A DNA stretch of 64,000 nucleotides from JAAXHB01 sp965214945 (GTDB lineage Bacteria > Actinomycetota > Acidimicrobiia > Acidimicrobiales > Aldehydirespiratoraceae). Of this stretch, positions 1 to 11,107 are shown piece by piece. A model generated the notes under the pieces. It had not been told where the DNA came from and ran no database searches. It saw only the letters and a list, made by a program, of their open reading frames with translations. The position numbers and the translations under genes were made by a program. The stretch's first letter is position 1. Each line of letters opens with the position of its first letter. The DNA lies in the NCBI GenBank assembly GCA_965214945.1, contig OZ244029.1, positions 1,426,001 to 1,490,000 on the forward strand, written 5' to 3'.

Positions 1-1437
1 ACTGCCTGGACGGGGGTGTTCGGGCCACAGAGTGGCCAGTGGATCGAGCTGAGCGCGTCTGAGCCTTTCCGGGCCGGACGGATAGAGATCACAGCGGTCG
101 TCGACGCGCTGCACTCGACGCCTGAAACGGTTCGTCTGTTCACCGACGGTGAGGACCGCGGCGTGTTCCATCTCGAACTGATGCCGGAGTTCGACGGCAC
201 AAAGCCCGGAGCCACCGCTACGGCGACGCTGCCGTTGAGCATCGAGTCTTCGACGGTGCGACTGGTGATCGAGTCAGCGCGCGAGCGGCTGACGCGCGAC
301 TGGTACAGCAACGGCTTCGTTGCGCTGCCTGTGGCGCTGGCCGAGGTGCGCCTCAGCACCGCGGCGGCCCCGGAGCATTCCCCGAGAATCGCTTCGCGCC
401 TCGACGCCGCACATCTCGACACCGGCTGCAGGTCTGATCTGCTGCGGGTCAACGGCAAGCCTGTAGCAGTGCGGGTGACCGGCACCGTGGCAGACGGCCT
501 GGCTCGCCGGAAGCTGCGGATGGTCGGATGCGAGCCGGTGACCGCCGTCGCGGGCGAACTGCTGCTTGAGACAGCTCCCGGCGCTGAGACAGGCCTCGAT
601 CTCGACCAGGTCGTCTTATCCAGCCCCAGGGCACTGGCCAATCCCAAAGACGGAATCGGCGCAGTGGACGCGGTGCGCCACAGTGACACCCGCTACACCG
701 TTGAGGTGCCGCCTTCGGACACCGACAGATGGCTCGTACTCGGCCAAAGCCATAACCGCGGCTGGCGCGCCGTCGCGGGTGGCGCCGATCTCGGGGCGCC
801 AGTGGTGATCGACGGGTTCGCCAACGGCTGGCTGCTCAGCGCCAGCAGCGACGCCGTCAGCGTAGAGCTTCGCTGGGCCCCGCAGCAGTCGGTTAACTGG
901 GCGCTGCGCATCTCTGCGCTGTTCATGGCCGCGGCCGCCCTAGCGGCGTTGCGGGGGCGGCGCGACCGCGCAGAGGGCCTCGGGGCTGGTCGCATCGACG
1001 AGCCGTCTCAGCCGGCACTGAACTGGCACTCCGGCACCGCCGGCAGGCCGCCACGGCCAGTACCGGGACCGGGACAAATGGCCGCGGGCGTCGCGGCGGT
1101 CACCGTGGCCGGGGTAGCCGCGATCAACCTGCCGACTGACAGGCCGTGGCATCTTCTCGCCGCACCAGCGCTGGCCGCGGCGGCTTTGGCAGCCGCGAAG
1201 CTCCGGCCCGCCAAAGGCCTGCTGCCGCTACTGGCGTCGGCCTCGCTCGGGATCGCGGCCCTGTACGTACTGATCCAGCAATACCGGTTCCGCTATCCGC
1301 CCGATTTTGTTTGGCCCCAGCAGTTCGAGGCAGTTCACATCTTTGGGGTGCTGGCTGTTCTGTGCCTTGCCGCCGACTACGCCGTCACCGTGACTCTCGC
1401 GGGCGCTCGCGGCACGGCCGGCGGCCGTGCAGTCTGA
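1..1437 (+). CDS. AftD-like alpha-(1->3)-arabinofuranosyltransferase, C-terminal part (5' truncated)
   Basis: The reading frame is open to the first base of the window, so this is the C-terminal 478 codons of a larger protein; a GTG at 16 is not a convincing start. The segment with NRGWRA and FANGW (about residues 255-285) matches the C-terminal module (DUF3367 region) of actinobacterial AftD proteins, very large membrane enzymes that add arabinofuranose to cell-wall arabinan from a polyprenyl-phosphate donor. Several hydrophobic helices follow (about 300-320, 360-375, 385-400, 405-425, 435-465), the expected membrane-bound tail. The catalytic GT-C part lies upstream and cannot be inspected. 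Nothing ties it to gltD, which faces it. The family call rests on the C-terminal module only; another large membrane glycosyltransferase is possible. Confidence 0.6.
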   Translation, partial: TAWTGVFGPQSGQWIELSASEPFRAGRIEITAVVDALHSTPETVRLFTDGEDRGVFHLELMPEFDGTKPGATATATLPLSIESSTVRLVIESARERLTRDWYSNGFVALPVALAEVRLSTAAAPEHSPRIASRLDAAHLDTGCRSDLLRVNGKPVAVRVTGTVADGLARRKLRMVGCEPVTAVAGELLLETAPGAETGLDLDQVVLSSPRALANPKDGIGAVDAVRHSDTRYTVEVPPSDTDRWLVLGQSHNRGWRAVAGGADLGAPVVIDGFANGWLLSASSDAVSVELRWAPQQSVNWALRISALFMAAAALAALRGRRDRAEGLGAGRIDEPSQPALNWHSGTAGRPPRPVPGPGQMAAGVAAVTVAGVAAINLPTDRPWHLLAAPALAAAALAAAKLRPAKGLLPLLASASLGIAALYVLIQQYRFRYPPDFVWPQQFEAVHIFGVLAVLCLAADYAVTVTLAGARGTAGGRAV

Positions 1438-1549
1438 GCACGCTCGCGGCACCCGCCGACCGGTCAGAGCGCCCAGCGGTTTACGCGTTCCGGACTCGTT
1501 GCTTGTTTATTTGCGTATCAAACGTCAGAGAGCCCGGCCGTCGGAGGGT

Positions 1550-3016
<1,467 letters not shown>

Positions 3017-3089
3017 TCCGGGGTCGCCTCCAATACTCGACTTTAACCGTGAGCCTCATGTTGATACTTCGGTGCGCGTCGGTCCGAGT

Positions 3090-6000
3090 TCAACCCGAGG
3101 CAAACGCCATGACCGCGGCGACCTCGTCGGCACCGGCGGCACGGGCTTCGGAGGTGACCAGCAGCGCGCGCTTGTACTCGACGGGCATCACCTTCACGAA
3201 TTCCGAAATGGCACCATCCCAGCGCGCCAGCAGACCTGCTGCGGTCTCGCTGCCGGTCTCATGGCGGTGGCGCTCCACGCGGCGCCTGAGCCATTCCTTC
3301 TCAGCGTCGTCGAGCGGCTCGATCTCAGCCATCTCGAGATTGCAGCGGATCGGCAAAGCGCCGTGCGGGTCGTGCACGAAGGCGATGCCGCCGGACATTC
3401 CGGCCGCGAAGTTGCGACCGGTGCTGCCCAATACCACCACGCGGCCGCCGGTCATGTACTCGCAGCCGTGGTCTCCAACACCCTCCACCACGGCCACGGC
3501 ACCGGAGTTCCGTACGCAGAAGCGCTCCCCTGCCAGGCCCCGCAGGTAGATCTCGCCGCTCGTGGCGCCATAGCCGATCACGTTGCCGGCGATCACGTTG
3601 CGGCCTGCGTCGAAGCCTGCGTCGGCCGGGGGGCGAACCACAATGCGGCCGCCGCACAGGCCCTTGCCGAGATAGTCGTTGGCGTCACCCTCGAGCCGCA
3701 GTGTGATCCCCGGCGGCAGGAAGGCCCCGAAGGAGTTTCCGGCCGAGCCTGTGAAGTTCACTACGATGGTGTCGTCGGGCAGTCCTACAGCCCCGTGGTG
3801 GCGCGTCACCTCGCTGCCGAGCAGCGTGCCCGCGGCGCGGTTGCTGTTTCGGATCGGGATGTCGATGGTCACCGACCGCCGCTCGGTCAGGGCGCCCTCG
3901 GCCAGCTGGATGAGCATCTGGTCGAGCGCTTTGTTGATCCCGTGGTCCTGCTCGACGCGCCTGTGACGCGCCGCACCGGGGGGGATGTCGGGCAGATGCA
4001 GCACGGGCGACAGGTCGATCCCGGCAGCCTGCCAGTGGTCGACGGCGTCGACGGCGTCGAGCATCTCGACTCGGCCGACAGCCTCTTCGAGTGTGTGGAA
4101 GCCCAGCTCGGCGAGCAGCTCACGCACTTCGGCAGCCACGAACTCGAAGAAGTTGATCACGAATTCGGCTCTGCCCGAGAAGTTGCGACGCAGCTCCGGG
4201 TTCTGGGTGGCGACGCCTACCGGACAAGTGTCCAGATGGCAGACGCGCATCATCACGCAGCCCATCACCACAAGCGGCGCCGTGGCGAAGCCGAACTCCT
4301 CCGCGCCCAGCAGCGCTGCGATCATCACATCTCGTCCGGTCTTCAGCTGGCCGTCGACCTGCACGGTGATTCGATCTCGCAGGCCGTTGAGCAGCAGCGT
4401 CTGCTGCGTCTCGGCGAGCCCCAGCTCCCAGGGGACCCCGGCATGCTTGATCGACGTCAGGGGCGACGCGCCGGTGCCGCCGTCGTGGCCGGATATCAGC
4501 ACGACGTCGGCGTGAGCTTTCGAGACGCCGGCGGCGATGGTCCCTACACCCACCTCGGCGACAAGTTTGACGTGGATACGTGCCGCCGGATTGGCGTTCT
4601 TGAGATCGCCGATGAGCTGTGCGAGGTCTTCGATGGAGTAGATGTCGTGGTGCGGGGGCGGCGAGATTAGCCCCACGCCTGGGATCGAGTGACGTGTCTT
4701 AGCAATCCACGGGTACACCTTGTGGCCCGGGAGCTGGCCTCCCTCGCCGGGTTTGGCGCCTTGCGCCATCTTGATCTGGATGTCGTCCGCGTTCACGAGA
4801 TACTCGCTGGTCACACCGAAACGGCCACTGGCGGCCTGCTTGACGGCGCTGCGCCGCAAGTCGCCGTTCGCGTCGGGCTGATAGCGCTCAGAGTCTTCGC
4901 CACCCTCTCCGGTATTCGACTTGGCGCCGATGCGGTTCATGGCGATCGCCAGCGTCTCATGCGCCTCGGCTGATATCGAGCCGTAGCTCATCGCGCCCGT
5001 AGCGAAGCGACGTACGATCTCCGACACGGGCTCCACCTCTTCGATCGGCACCGGTGAGCGGACGCCGGAGCGGAACTCGAACAGCCCCCGCAGCGTCCCC
5101 AGGCGCTTCGTCTGGTCGTCCACGCGCGAGGTGTACTCCTTGAAGATGTCGTAGCGCCCCTCGCGGGTGGAGTGCTGCAGCTTGAACACCGTCTCGGGGT
5201 TGAACAGGTGATACTCACCCTCGCGCCGCCATTGGTACTCGCCGCCCGCTTCGAGTCGGCGATGGGCTCGGCTGGTCTGATTGGCCGGGTAGGCGAGGCG
5301 GTGCCTCACCGCCACAGCCGCAGCCAGCTCGTCGAGGCCGATCCCGCTGATCCGGCTGGCGGTGCCGGTGAAATAGGCGTCCACCACCTCCGAGTTCAAC
5401 CCGACCGCCTCGAAGATCTGAGCGCCGGTGTAGGAGGCCGCTGTGGAGATTCCCATCTTCGACATCACCTTAAGAATCCCCGCGCACGCGGCTTTCACGA
5501 AGTTGCTGCGCGCCTCAGCCGCCCCCATCGCCGGGTTGAAGCCATAAACGCCCCTGGCGGCCATGTCGGCGACTGTCTCAAGCGCCAGGTAAGGGTTCAC
5601 GGCGTTAGCGCCATACCCGATGTGAAGGCACAAATGATGGACCTCGCGGGCGTCGCCGGATGACGACACCAGGCCCACGCGAGTGCGTGAGCGCTTGGCG
5701 ATGAGATGCTGGTGAACCGCAGAGAGCGCCAGAAGCGACGGGATCGGCGCCAGGCGCTCGTCGGTGCCCCGGTCGGACACGACGATGACCGTGGCGCCGC
5801 AGGCGACCGCATCGGAGGCCGCAGCGCAGAGTTCGTCCAGCGCGCGACGCAGACCGTCACTGCCGGAAGCCACCGGATACAACGCGGGCAGCGTCTCCAG
5901 GCGCACACCGAAGCGCTGCTCCGCGGACGCGGCGGTCAGGCGATCGAGTTCGGAGTCGGTGAGGATCGGCCTGTCGAGATGCACCGCCCGGCACGACTCC

Positions 6001-7694
6001 GGGCGTGGCTCGAGCAGATTGCCTTCGGGCCCGAGCCGGGCGAACATCGACGTGACTAGCTCCTCCCGAATGGCGTCCAGAGGCGGATTCGTGACCTGCG
6101 CGAAGAGCTGCTTGAAATAGTCGTAGATCGGTCGGGTGTTGTCAGAGAGCACCGCGGGAGGGGTGTCGGTGCCCATTGAACCGAGCGCCTCCTTGCCGTC
6201 GGCAGCCATGGGCGCCAGCAGCAGCCGCTGCTCCTCGAGCGTGTAGCCGAACACCTGCTGGCGTCGTGTCAGCTCATCTGGATGGCGCCGACGCGGGCGG
6301 CTGGGGGCAGGCTCGGGCAGGTCGCTTAACTCGACCAGGTTGTCGCGGAGCCACAGACGGTAAGGCCTGGCTGACGCCAGCGTTCGCTTGATCTCGTCGT
6401 CGCGCACGATGCGACCCTCGGCGGTGTCGATCAGGAATAAGCGGCCGGGCTGCAGGCGGCCCTTCTCAATAACCGAACTCTGGGGTATGTCGATCACACC
6501 GGCCTCCGACGCCATGACCACCAGACCGTCGTTGGTGACCAGATAGCGCGACGGCCGAAGCCCGTTGCGGTCGAGCACGGCGCCGATCACCACGCCGTCG
6601 CTGAAGGCCATGGAAGCGGGTCCGTCCCAGGGCTCCATGCGCGTCGCGTTGTAACGGTAAAATGCGCGGCGGCCAGCGCCCATCTCGGCGTGATGCTCCC
6701 ACGGCTCAGGGATCATCAACATCATGGCCTCGGCCATCGAGCAGCCGCTGAGCGTCAGCAGCTCCAGCACCTCGTCGAAGCTGCCGGTGTCGCTCGCGCC
6801 AGGCGTGCACACCGGCATGGCCCGGTCCAAGCCCGGCAGGTGCGGTGAGGCCAGCAGCGATTCCCGCGCCTGCATCCACTTGCGGTTTCCGTTGACGGTG
6901 TTTATCTCGCCGTTGTGCGCGATCAGGCGGTAGGGGTGCGCCAGTGGCCACGAAGGGAACGTGTTGGTGGAGAACCGCGAATGTACCATCGCCAGCGCGC
7001 TCTCGAGGCGCTCGTCGCGCAGGTCTGCGTAGAACGCGGTGAGCTGACGGGCTGTGAGCATTCCTTTGTAGATGAGCGTGCGGGCGCTGAGGCTCGGGAA
7101 ATAGACACCGCGATGGGCCGTAGCGGCACCGCCCATCGCGACTTTGTCCACATCGGTGTCGGCTGTGCCGATCTCGTGCTCTATACGCTTGCGGGCCACC
7201 CATACGCGCCGGTCGAGGCCGATGCCGGCCAGGCCGTCGCCGCTGATGAACAACTGGCGGAAACTGGGCATGACGGAACGCGACTCGTCGCCCGCGACCG
7301 CGGGGTTCACCGGTACGGCGCGCCAGCCAATCACCTCGAGTCCTTCCTCGCGGACTATGGACTCCACATCGGCGGCAGCGGCGTCCGCCTCGCTGGGATC
7401 GCGGGGGAAGAAGCCGATGCCGGTCGCGTAATGCCCGGCCGGCGGCAGCGCGCAGCTCATCGTGTCGCGCAGGAACCGGTCGGGGATCCCGATCAGCAGC
7501 CCGGCGCCGTCGCCGGTGTTGGCGTCGGCCCCTCGCGCTCCACGGTGCTCGAGGTTGCGCAGCGCTGTAATGCCGAGCTCGACGATCTCGTGGCGGGCGG
7601 CGCCGCTGATGTCGCACACGAAGCCGACGCCGCACGCATCGCGCTCAAAGCGCGGGTCGTACAGGCCCTGGCGTGCCGGGAAGTCAGCGAGCAT
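3090..7694 (-). CDS. gltB: Glutamate synthase large subunit
   Basis: 1534 aa, full length. The N-terminal domain is a class II glutamine amidotransferase; the catalytic cysteine is C21 (RDACGVGF), so a 20-residue propeptide should be removed. The central FMN synthase domain carries the [3Fe-4S] ligands C1146, C1152 and C1157 (C-x5-C-x4-C, ending in TCPVGVATQ). The C-terminal third is the repeated GxGxG beta-helix. Ammonia from glutamine is channelled to 2-oxoglutarate, with electrons from GltD. The ATG is preceded by AGGAG at good spacing, which supports this start. gltD follows on the same strand. No glutamine riboswitch or similar control element was recognised upstream. Confidence 0.97.
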   Translation of the reverse strand: MLADFPARQGLYDPRFERDACGVGFVCDISGAARHEIVELGITALRNLEHRGARGADANTGDGAGLLIGIPDRFLRDTMSCALPPAGHYATGIGFFPRDPSEADAAAADVESIVREEGLEVIGWRAVPVNPAVAGDESRSVMPSFRQLFISGDGLAGIGLDRRVWVARKRIEHEIGTADTDVDKVAMGGAATAHRGVYFPSLSARTLIYKGMLTARQLTAFYADLRDERLESALAMVHSRFSTNTFPSWPLAHPYRLIAHNGEINTVNGNRKWMQARESLLASPHLPGLDRAMPVCTPGASDTGSFDEVLELLTLSGCSMAEAMMLMIPEPWEHHAEMGAGRRAFYRYNATRMEPWDGPASMAFSDGVVIGAVLDRNGLRPSRYLVTNDGLVVMASEAGVIDIPQSSVIEKGRLQPGRLFLIDTAEGRIVRDDEIKRTLASARPYRLWLRDNLVELSDLPEPAPSRPRRRHPDELTRRQQVFGYTLEEQRLLLAPMAADGKEALGSMGTDTPPAVLSDNTRPIYDYFKQLFAQVTNPPLDAIREELVTSMFARLGPEGNLLEPRPESCRAVHLDRPILTDSELDRLTAASAEQRFGVRLETLPALYPVASGSDGLRRALDELCAAASDAVACGATVIVVSDRGTDERLAPIPSLLALSAVHQHLIAKRSRTRVGLVSSSGDAREVHHLCLHIGYGANAVNPYLALETVADMAARGVYGFNPAMGAAEARSNFVKAACAGILKVMSKMGISTAASYTGAQIFEAVGLNSEVVDAYFTGTASRISGIGLDELAAAVAVRHRLAYPANQTSRAHRRLEAGGEYQWRREGEYHLFNPETVFKLQHSTREGRYDIFKEYTSRVDDQTKRLGTLRGLFEFRSGVRSPVPIEEVEPVSEIVRRFATGAMSYGSISAEAHETLAIAMNRIGAKSNTGEGGEDSERYQPDANGDLRRSAVKQAASGRFGVTSEYLVNADDIQIKMAQGAKPGEGGQLPGHKVYPWIAKTRHSIPGVGLISPPPHHDIYSIEDLAQLIGDLKNANPAARIHVKLVAEVGVGTIAAGVSKAHADVVLISGHDGGTGASPLTSIKHAGVPWELGLAETQQTLLLNGLRDRITVQVDGQLKTGRDVMIAALLGAEEFGFATAPLVVMGCVMMRVCHLDTCPVGVATQNPELRRNFSGRAEFVINFFEFVAAEVRELLAELGFHTLEEAVGRVEMLDAVDAVDHWQAAGIDLSPVLHLPDIPPGAARHRRVEQDHGINKALDQMLIQLAEGALTERRSVTIDIPIRNSNRAAGTLLGSEVTRHHGAVGLPDDTIVVNFTGSAGNSFGAFLPPGITLRLEGDANDYLGKGLCGGRIVVRPPADAGFDAGRNVIAGNVIGYGATSGEIYLRGLAGERFCVRNSGAVAVVEGVGDHGCEYMTGGRVVVLGSTGRNFAAGMSGGIAFVHDPHGALPIRCNLEMAEIEPLDDAEKEWLRRRVERHRHETGSETAAGLLARWDGAISEFVKVMPVEYKRALLVTSEARAAGADEVAAVMAFASG

Positions 7695-8012
7695 CGCACT
7701 CCTGGAGGCTTGAGCGATTTCTTCGACGCGTCCGCGGGCACGCCACCAGCCTGGTGAGAGGCTTCAGGCCGCTTTCAGGCTTGTGGTAACCGCTCATCAG
7801 ACGAGGCAGAGCGGGACGTCATTGGCCCTGGGCGCTGCGGACGCTAGCGCAATCCTACCCGCAGCCCCGCCACGAGAACAACTCCCGAAGTGGCGCACTG
7901 GGGCTGCGGCGCAGGTGGGCTAAAGGGGATTATAAGGGGCGGTGCCCTGTCCTCTACGAGCGGCCCGGCGGTCGACACAGCGCCGGCGGCCACGTTCGGC
8001 AATGATGACGCG
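7695..8012. other. Divergent intergenic region between gltB and the M18 aminopeptidase gene
   Basis: 318 bp holding the promoters of both divergent genes. The clearest structure is an inverted repeat at 7861-7907: outer arms of 8 bp (7861-7868 and 7900-7907) and inner arms of 5 bp (GCCAC / GTGGC), with a 16-nt loop and a 5-nt bulge on the 3' side. An A/T-rich TTATAA at 7930-7935, unusual for this sequence, could be a -10 element for the aminopeptidase gene. No small gene or known riboswitch was recognised. Confidence 0.5.
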
Positions 8013-9383
8013 ATGGCCAACAAAGATCAGGACGCTTCGCAGCGCGGAGGCCTCAGCGGCGCGCCCGCAGCAGACGCCGATCTGGATTATGCCGCGCACA
8101 TCGGTCGCCGTATCGACGCGTCCCCCTCTCCGTTCCACGCCGTAGCCGAGGCTGTCGTCCAGATCCGCGCAGCGGGCGGAAGGGTTGCGCGCAGCTCGTC
8201 GCAGGCCGCGTCGCCCGGGCTGTGGTACAGCGAGTCCGGCGGCTCGCTGACCGCCTGGTGCCTAGGCGAGGCGCACAGGGCCAACAGCGGTCTGCGGATC
8301 GTGGGCGCACACACCGACTCGCCGAACTTGCGGCTCAAGCCGCTACCCGACCGTAGCGCAGCGGGCTTCCGCCAGCTCGGGGTGGAGGTCTACGGATCGC
8401 CTCTGCTGAACTCCTGGCTCGACCGCGACCTCGGCGTCGCGGGACGTCTGGCGGTGCGCGGCGCCGGCGGTGCTCCGCGCGGCGTGCTGGTGCGTATCGA
8501 CGAGCCGCTGCTGAGGGTGCCGCAGCTTGCCATCCATCTCGACCGCGGCGTCAACGACAAAGGCCTCGTGCTGAACCCTCAGCGGCATCTGAGCCCAATC
8601 TGGGGGCTAGAACGCTCTGACGCGGCGGGCTTCGTCTCGGTGGCGGCCGCAGCCGCGGGCGTTGGGTCTGCTGACGTGATCGGCCACGATCTGATGGCCT
8701 TCGATCTGGCTGAAGCCCGCCTTTCGGGCGACGCTCGGGCGATGCTGTCATCGGCCCGTATCGACAACCTGGTGTCATGCTTCGCGTCCGTTGACGCGCT
8801 CACGGCCGTAGCGCGTGCTCTGGCCGTCGGCAGCGATGCCGGAACGGGCGGTGCGCACATTCCGATGGTGTGCCTGTTCGATCACGAGGAGGTCGGCAGC
8901 GTGTCGGCCCACGGTGCGGCCTCCGGGCGACTGCAGCGTCTGCTGGAGTTCGTGGCAGCAGGCTTCGGCGCCGACGCGGACGACGTCGCCTCATCGCGCG
9001 GCGACAGTCTGATGCTGTCCGCGGACGGCGCCCACGCCACCCATCCGAACTATCCCGAGCGTCACGACCCCGACCATCCGGTGCTGCTGAATGGTGGCCC
9101 GGTGCTGAAGACGAACGCGTCGCAGCGCTACGCCACCGACGCCCTGAGCGGTGCCGCTTTCCGCCTCGCCTGTGAGCGGGCCGGCGTTGCGATGCAGCAT
9201 TTTGTCAGCCGCGGCGACATTTCCTGCGGCACCACGATCGGGCCGGTCGTCGCGGCGCGTTTAGGGCTCGGGGTGGTTGACGCGGGCTGCGCTCAACTGG
9301 CTATGCACTCAGCGCGCGAGGTGTGCGGAAGTGCTGACATCGGCTGGTTCGCCGCAGCCCTCAAAGAGTTCCTGCTCGGTTGA
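8013..9383 (+). CDS. M18 family aminopeptidase
   Basis: 456 aa from the ATG at 8013. The frame is open to a GTG at 7890, but that GTG sits inside an inverted repeat and the extra 41 residues look unlike the family, which usually starts close to the conserved LDYA...SPSPFHAV segment. Metal-binding and catalytic motifs are present: AHTDSPNL (H100, D102), FDHEEVGS (D290, E292, E293), the SADGAHATHPNYPE segment, GPVLKTN and CGTTIGP. The family forms cytosolic di-zinc dodecamers that remove N-terminal, often acidic, residues from peptides. Monocistronic; converges on the trkH gene. Family certain, exact specificity not. Confidence 0.93.
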   Translation: MANKDQDASQRGGLSGAPAADADLDYAAHIGRRIDASPSPFHAVAEAVVQIRAAGGRVARSSSQAASPGLWYSESGGSLTAWCLGEAHRANSGLRIVGAHTDSPNLRLKPLPDRSAAGFRQLGVEVYGSPLLNSWLDRDLGVAGRLAVRGAGGAPRGVLVRIDEPLLRVPQLAIHLDRGVNDKGLVLNPQRHLSPIWGLERSDAAGFVSVAAAAAGVGSADVIGHDLMAFDLAEARLSGDARAMLSSARIDNLVSCFASVDALTAVARALAVGSDAGTGGAHIPMVCLFDHEEVGSVSAHGAASGRLQRLLEFVAAGFGADADDVASSRGDSLMLSADGAHATHPNYPERHDPDHPVLLNGGPVLKTNASQRYATDALSGAAFRLACERAGVAMQHFVSRGDISCGTTIGPVVAARLGLGVVDAGCAQLAMHSAREVCGSADIGWFAAALKEFLLG

Positions 9384-9395
9384 GCGTGGGCACCG

Positions 9396-9425
9396 GCTCA
9401 GCCGACCGCCGATGCCCGGCTGAGC
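9396..9425. terminator. Hairpin between convergent genes
   Basis: Perfect 9-bp inverted repeat (GCTCAGCCG at 9396-9404, CGGCTGAGC at 9417-9425) with a 12-nt loop, 12 bp past the aminopeptidase stop. There is no U-tract. A further copy of CGGCTGAGC lies at 9515-9523. Position between two convergent genes suggests a bidirectional transcription end. Confidence 0.5.
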
Positions 9426-9427
9426 GG

Positions 9428-9461
9428 CCTGGTCGCGGCGGATGCCTGGTCGCGGCGGATA
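9428..9461. repeat. 17-bp tandem duplication
   Basis: Two back-to-back copies of a 17-bp unit beginning CCTGGTCGCGGCGGAT (9428-9444 and 9445-9461), differing only at the last base. It is non-coding, directly after the hairpin at 9396-9425. Confidence 0.85.
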
Positions 9462-9544
9462 TTGCGGACGTGCTCTAGCGGCCGAGCGCCGATGCCTGCT
9501 GATGCTGGGATGTTCGGCTGAGCAAGGCTGGTCTGGGTCAGGCC

Positions 9545-11107
9545 TCAGCGGGCGATCAGCGAGCCGAGGCGGCGCAGTGACAACACAGCTATCAGCATCA
9601 GCGACATGATCTCCAGCCTGCCGACCACCATCAACAGCGCCAGGACCAGCCTCGCCGGCTGGCTGAACGCCTCGGAGTAGCTGCCCGTCGGTCCGGCCTC
9701 GCCGAGCGCCGGGCCCATATTGCCCAGAGCGGAGACCACTGCTCCCAGCGCCGTCTCCAGCTGCGCGCCAAACGCCGAGAGCACCAACAGCCCGGCCAGC
9801 AGCAGCAGCAGATGCAATAGGAAGAATCCGACCACGCGGGTGACGACCTCCTCGCGGATCGTCACCCGGCCGAGCCTCACAATCCGCACCGCATTAGGGC
9901 TGCGGGCGAAGCCGACGGAGCGCACGGCCACGATGCCCAGAACCTGCATTCGCATGATCTTCATGCCCCCTGCGGTCGATCCGGTGCATCCGCCGACGAT
10001 CATCAAGAACAGCAGCACGAACTGGGCGCCTGCCGCCCAGATCACGTAGTCGCCCGCCGTGCCCGGCCCGGTCGCGTTGCCGTAGCCGGTGCTGGTGCCC
10101 AACGAGACAGTGTTGAACACTCCGGCACGCAACGCCGAGCCCAGCTCGAGACCATCTTCGAGCCACAGCAACGCGACCACCAGCACACAGGCAACTGCGA
10201 GAACTCCCATGTAGGAGCGGAACTCGCTGTCACGCCAGTGGATCCAGACCCTTCCGGTGAGCGCTCTCCAGTGCAGAGAAAAGCTGGCGCCCCCCAAGAT
10301 CATGAAAGGCACGACCGCCGCCTCCACCCAGGGACTCTGAAAATGCCCTATGGAGCTGGCATAAGGCGAGAAGCCCCCGTTTGACGCCAGGGTGAGCGCG
10401 TGCGCTACGGAGTCGTACAACGAAGGACCCGGCACTGCGAACAGCACGAGAGCGGCGGAGGCCGTGAGACCGATGTAAACGCCCCAGAGCCTGCGGGCAG
10501 TCTCGCTGACCCGAGGCGCGAGCCTGTCCGAGTGCGGTCCGGGCGCCTCCGCGGCGATCAATTCCAGCCCACCTACACCAAGGAATGGCAGCACCGCCAC
10601 AGCCAGCACTACCACACCCATCCCGCCGTACCACTGGGTGACCTGGCGGTACATCATCAGCCCCCTACCGGGGCTGGAGAAGTCAACTAGCGCCGTCGCG
10701 CCTGTGCCCGAGTACCCTGAGACCGACTCGAACAGACTGTTCACTATCTGATCGACGAGGCCGGCGCCGCTTACGGCGAATGTCCCGGCCAGGACAAACG
10801 GCAGGCAGCCGACCAGCATGGTCGCCGCCCAGGTCCAGCCGACCGTCGTGAACACCTGGTGGTTGCGCGGCTCCCCCGACGAAGTGAAGTACCAGAGAAC
10901 GCCGCCGAGCGCTGATGCGGCGAGCCCCGACACGGCGAGGGCCAATGTGTCGGTGTTGGTTGTGGCCAGCTCCACAACGGCGCACAAGAGCATCGCCAGC
11001 GAGACGGAGGTCAAAGTGATCCCGGTGACGTGCAGCGCAGCGGACGTGACACGCGCGCGACGCGCCAACAGCGCGCTGGGGTGTTCGGCCTGCAGGCGCT
11101 TAGGCAT
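9545..11107 (-). CDS. TrkH-family potassium uptake protein (second copy of the pair)
   Basis: 520 aa, strongly hydrophobic, with the four-fold K+-channel-like repeat of TrkH/KtrB. Pore segments can be read in order: SGYSGTGA, SNGGFSP, STGYGNATG and LGNMGPALGE; GGCTGSTAGGMK before the third or fourth repeat is a family hallmark. It should form the membrane channel, gated by a TrkA ring. Its start overlaps the end of the upstream trkH by 8 bp (11100-11107), implying translational coupling. The C-terminus ends shortly after the last pore helix. Whether K+ or Na+ is preferred cannot be read from sequence. Confidence 0.88.
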   Translation of the reverse strand: MPKRLQAEHPSALLARRARVTSAALHVTGITLTSVSLAMLLCAVVELATTNTDTLALAVSGLAASALGGVLWYFTSSGEPRNHQVFTTVGWTWAATMLVGCLPFVLAGTFAVSGAGLVDQIVNSLFESVSGYSGTGATALVDFSSPGRGLMMYRQVTQWYGGMGVVVLAVAVLPFLGVGGLELIAAEAPGPHSDRLAPRVSETARRLWGVYIGLTASAALVLFAVPGPSLYDSVAHALTLASNGGFSPYASSIGHFQSPWVEAAVVPFMILGGASFSLHWRALTGRVWIHWRDSEFRSYMGVLAVACVLVVALLWLEDGLELGSALRAGVFNTVSLGTSTGYGNATGPGTAGDYVIWAAGAQFVLLFLMIVGGCTGSTAGGMKIMRMQVLGIVAVRSVGFARSPNAVRIVRLGRVTIREEVVTRVVGFFLLHLLLLLAGLLVLSAFGAQLETALGAVVSALGNMGPALGEAGPTGSYSEAFSQPARLVLALLMVVGRLEIMSLMLIAVLSLRRLGSLIAR

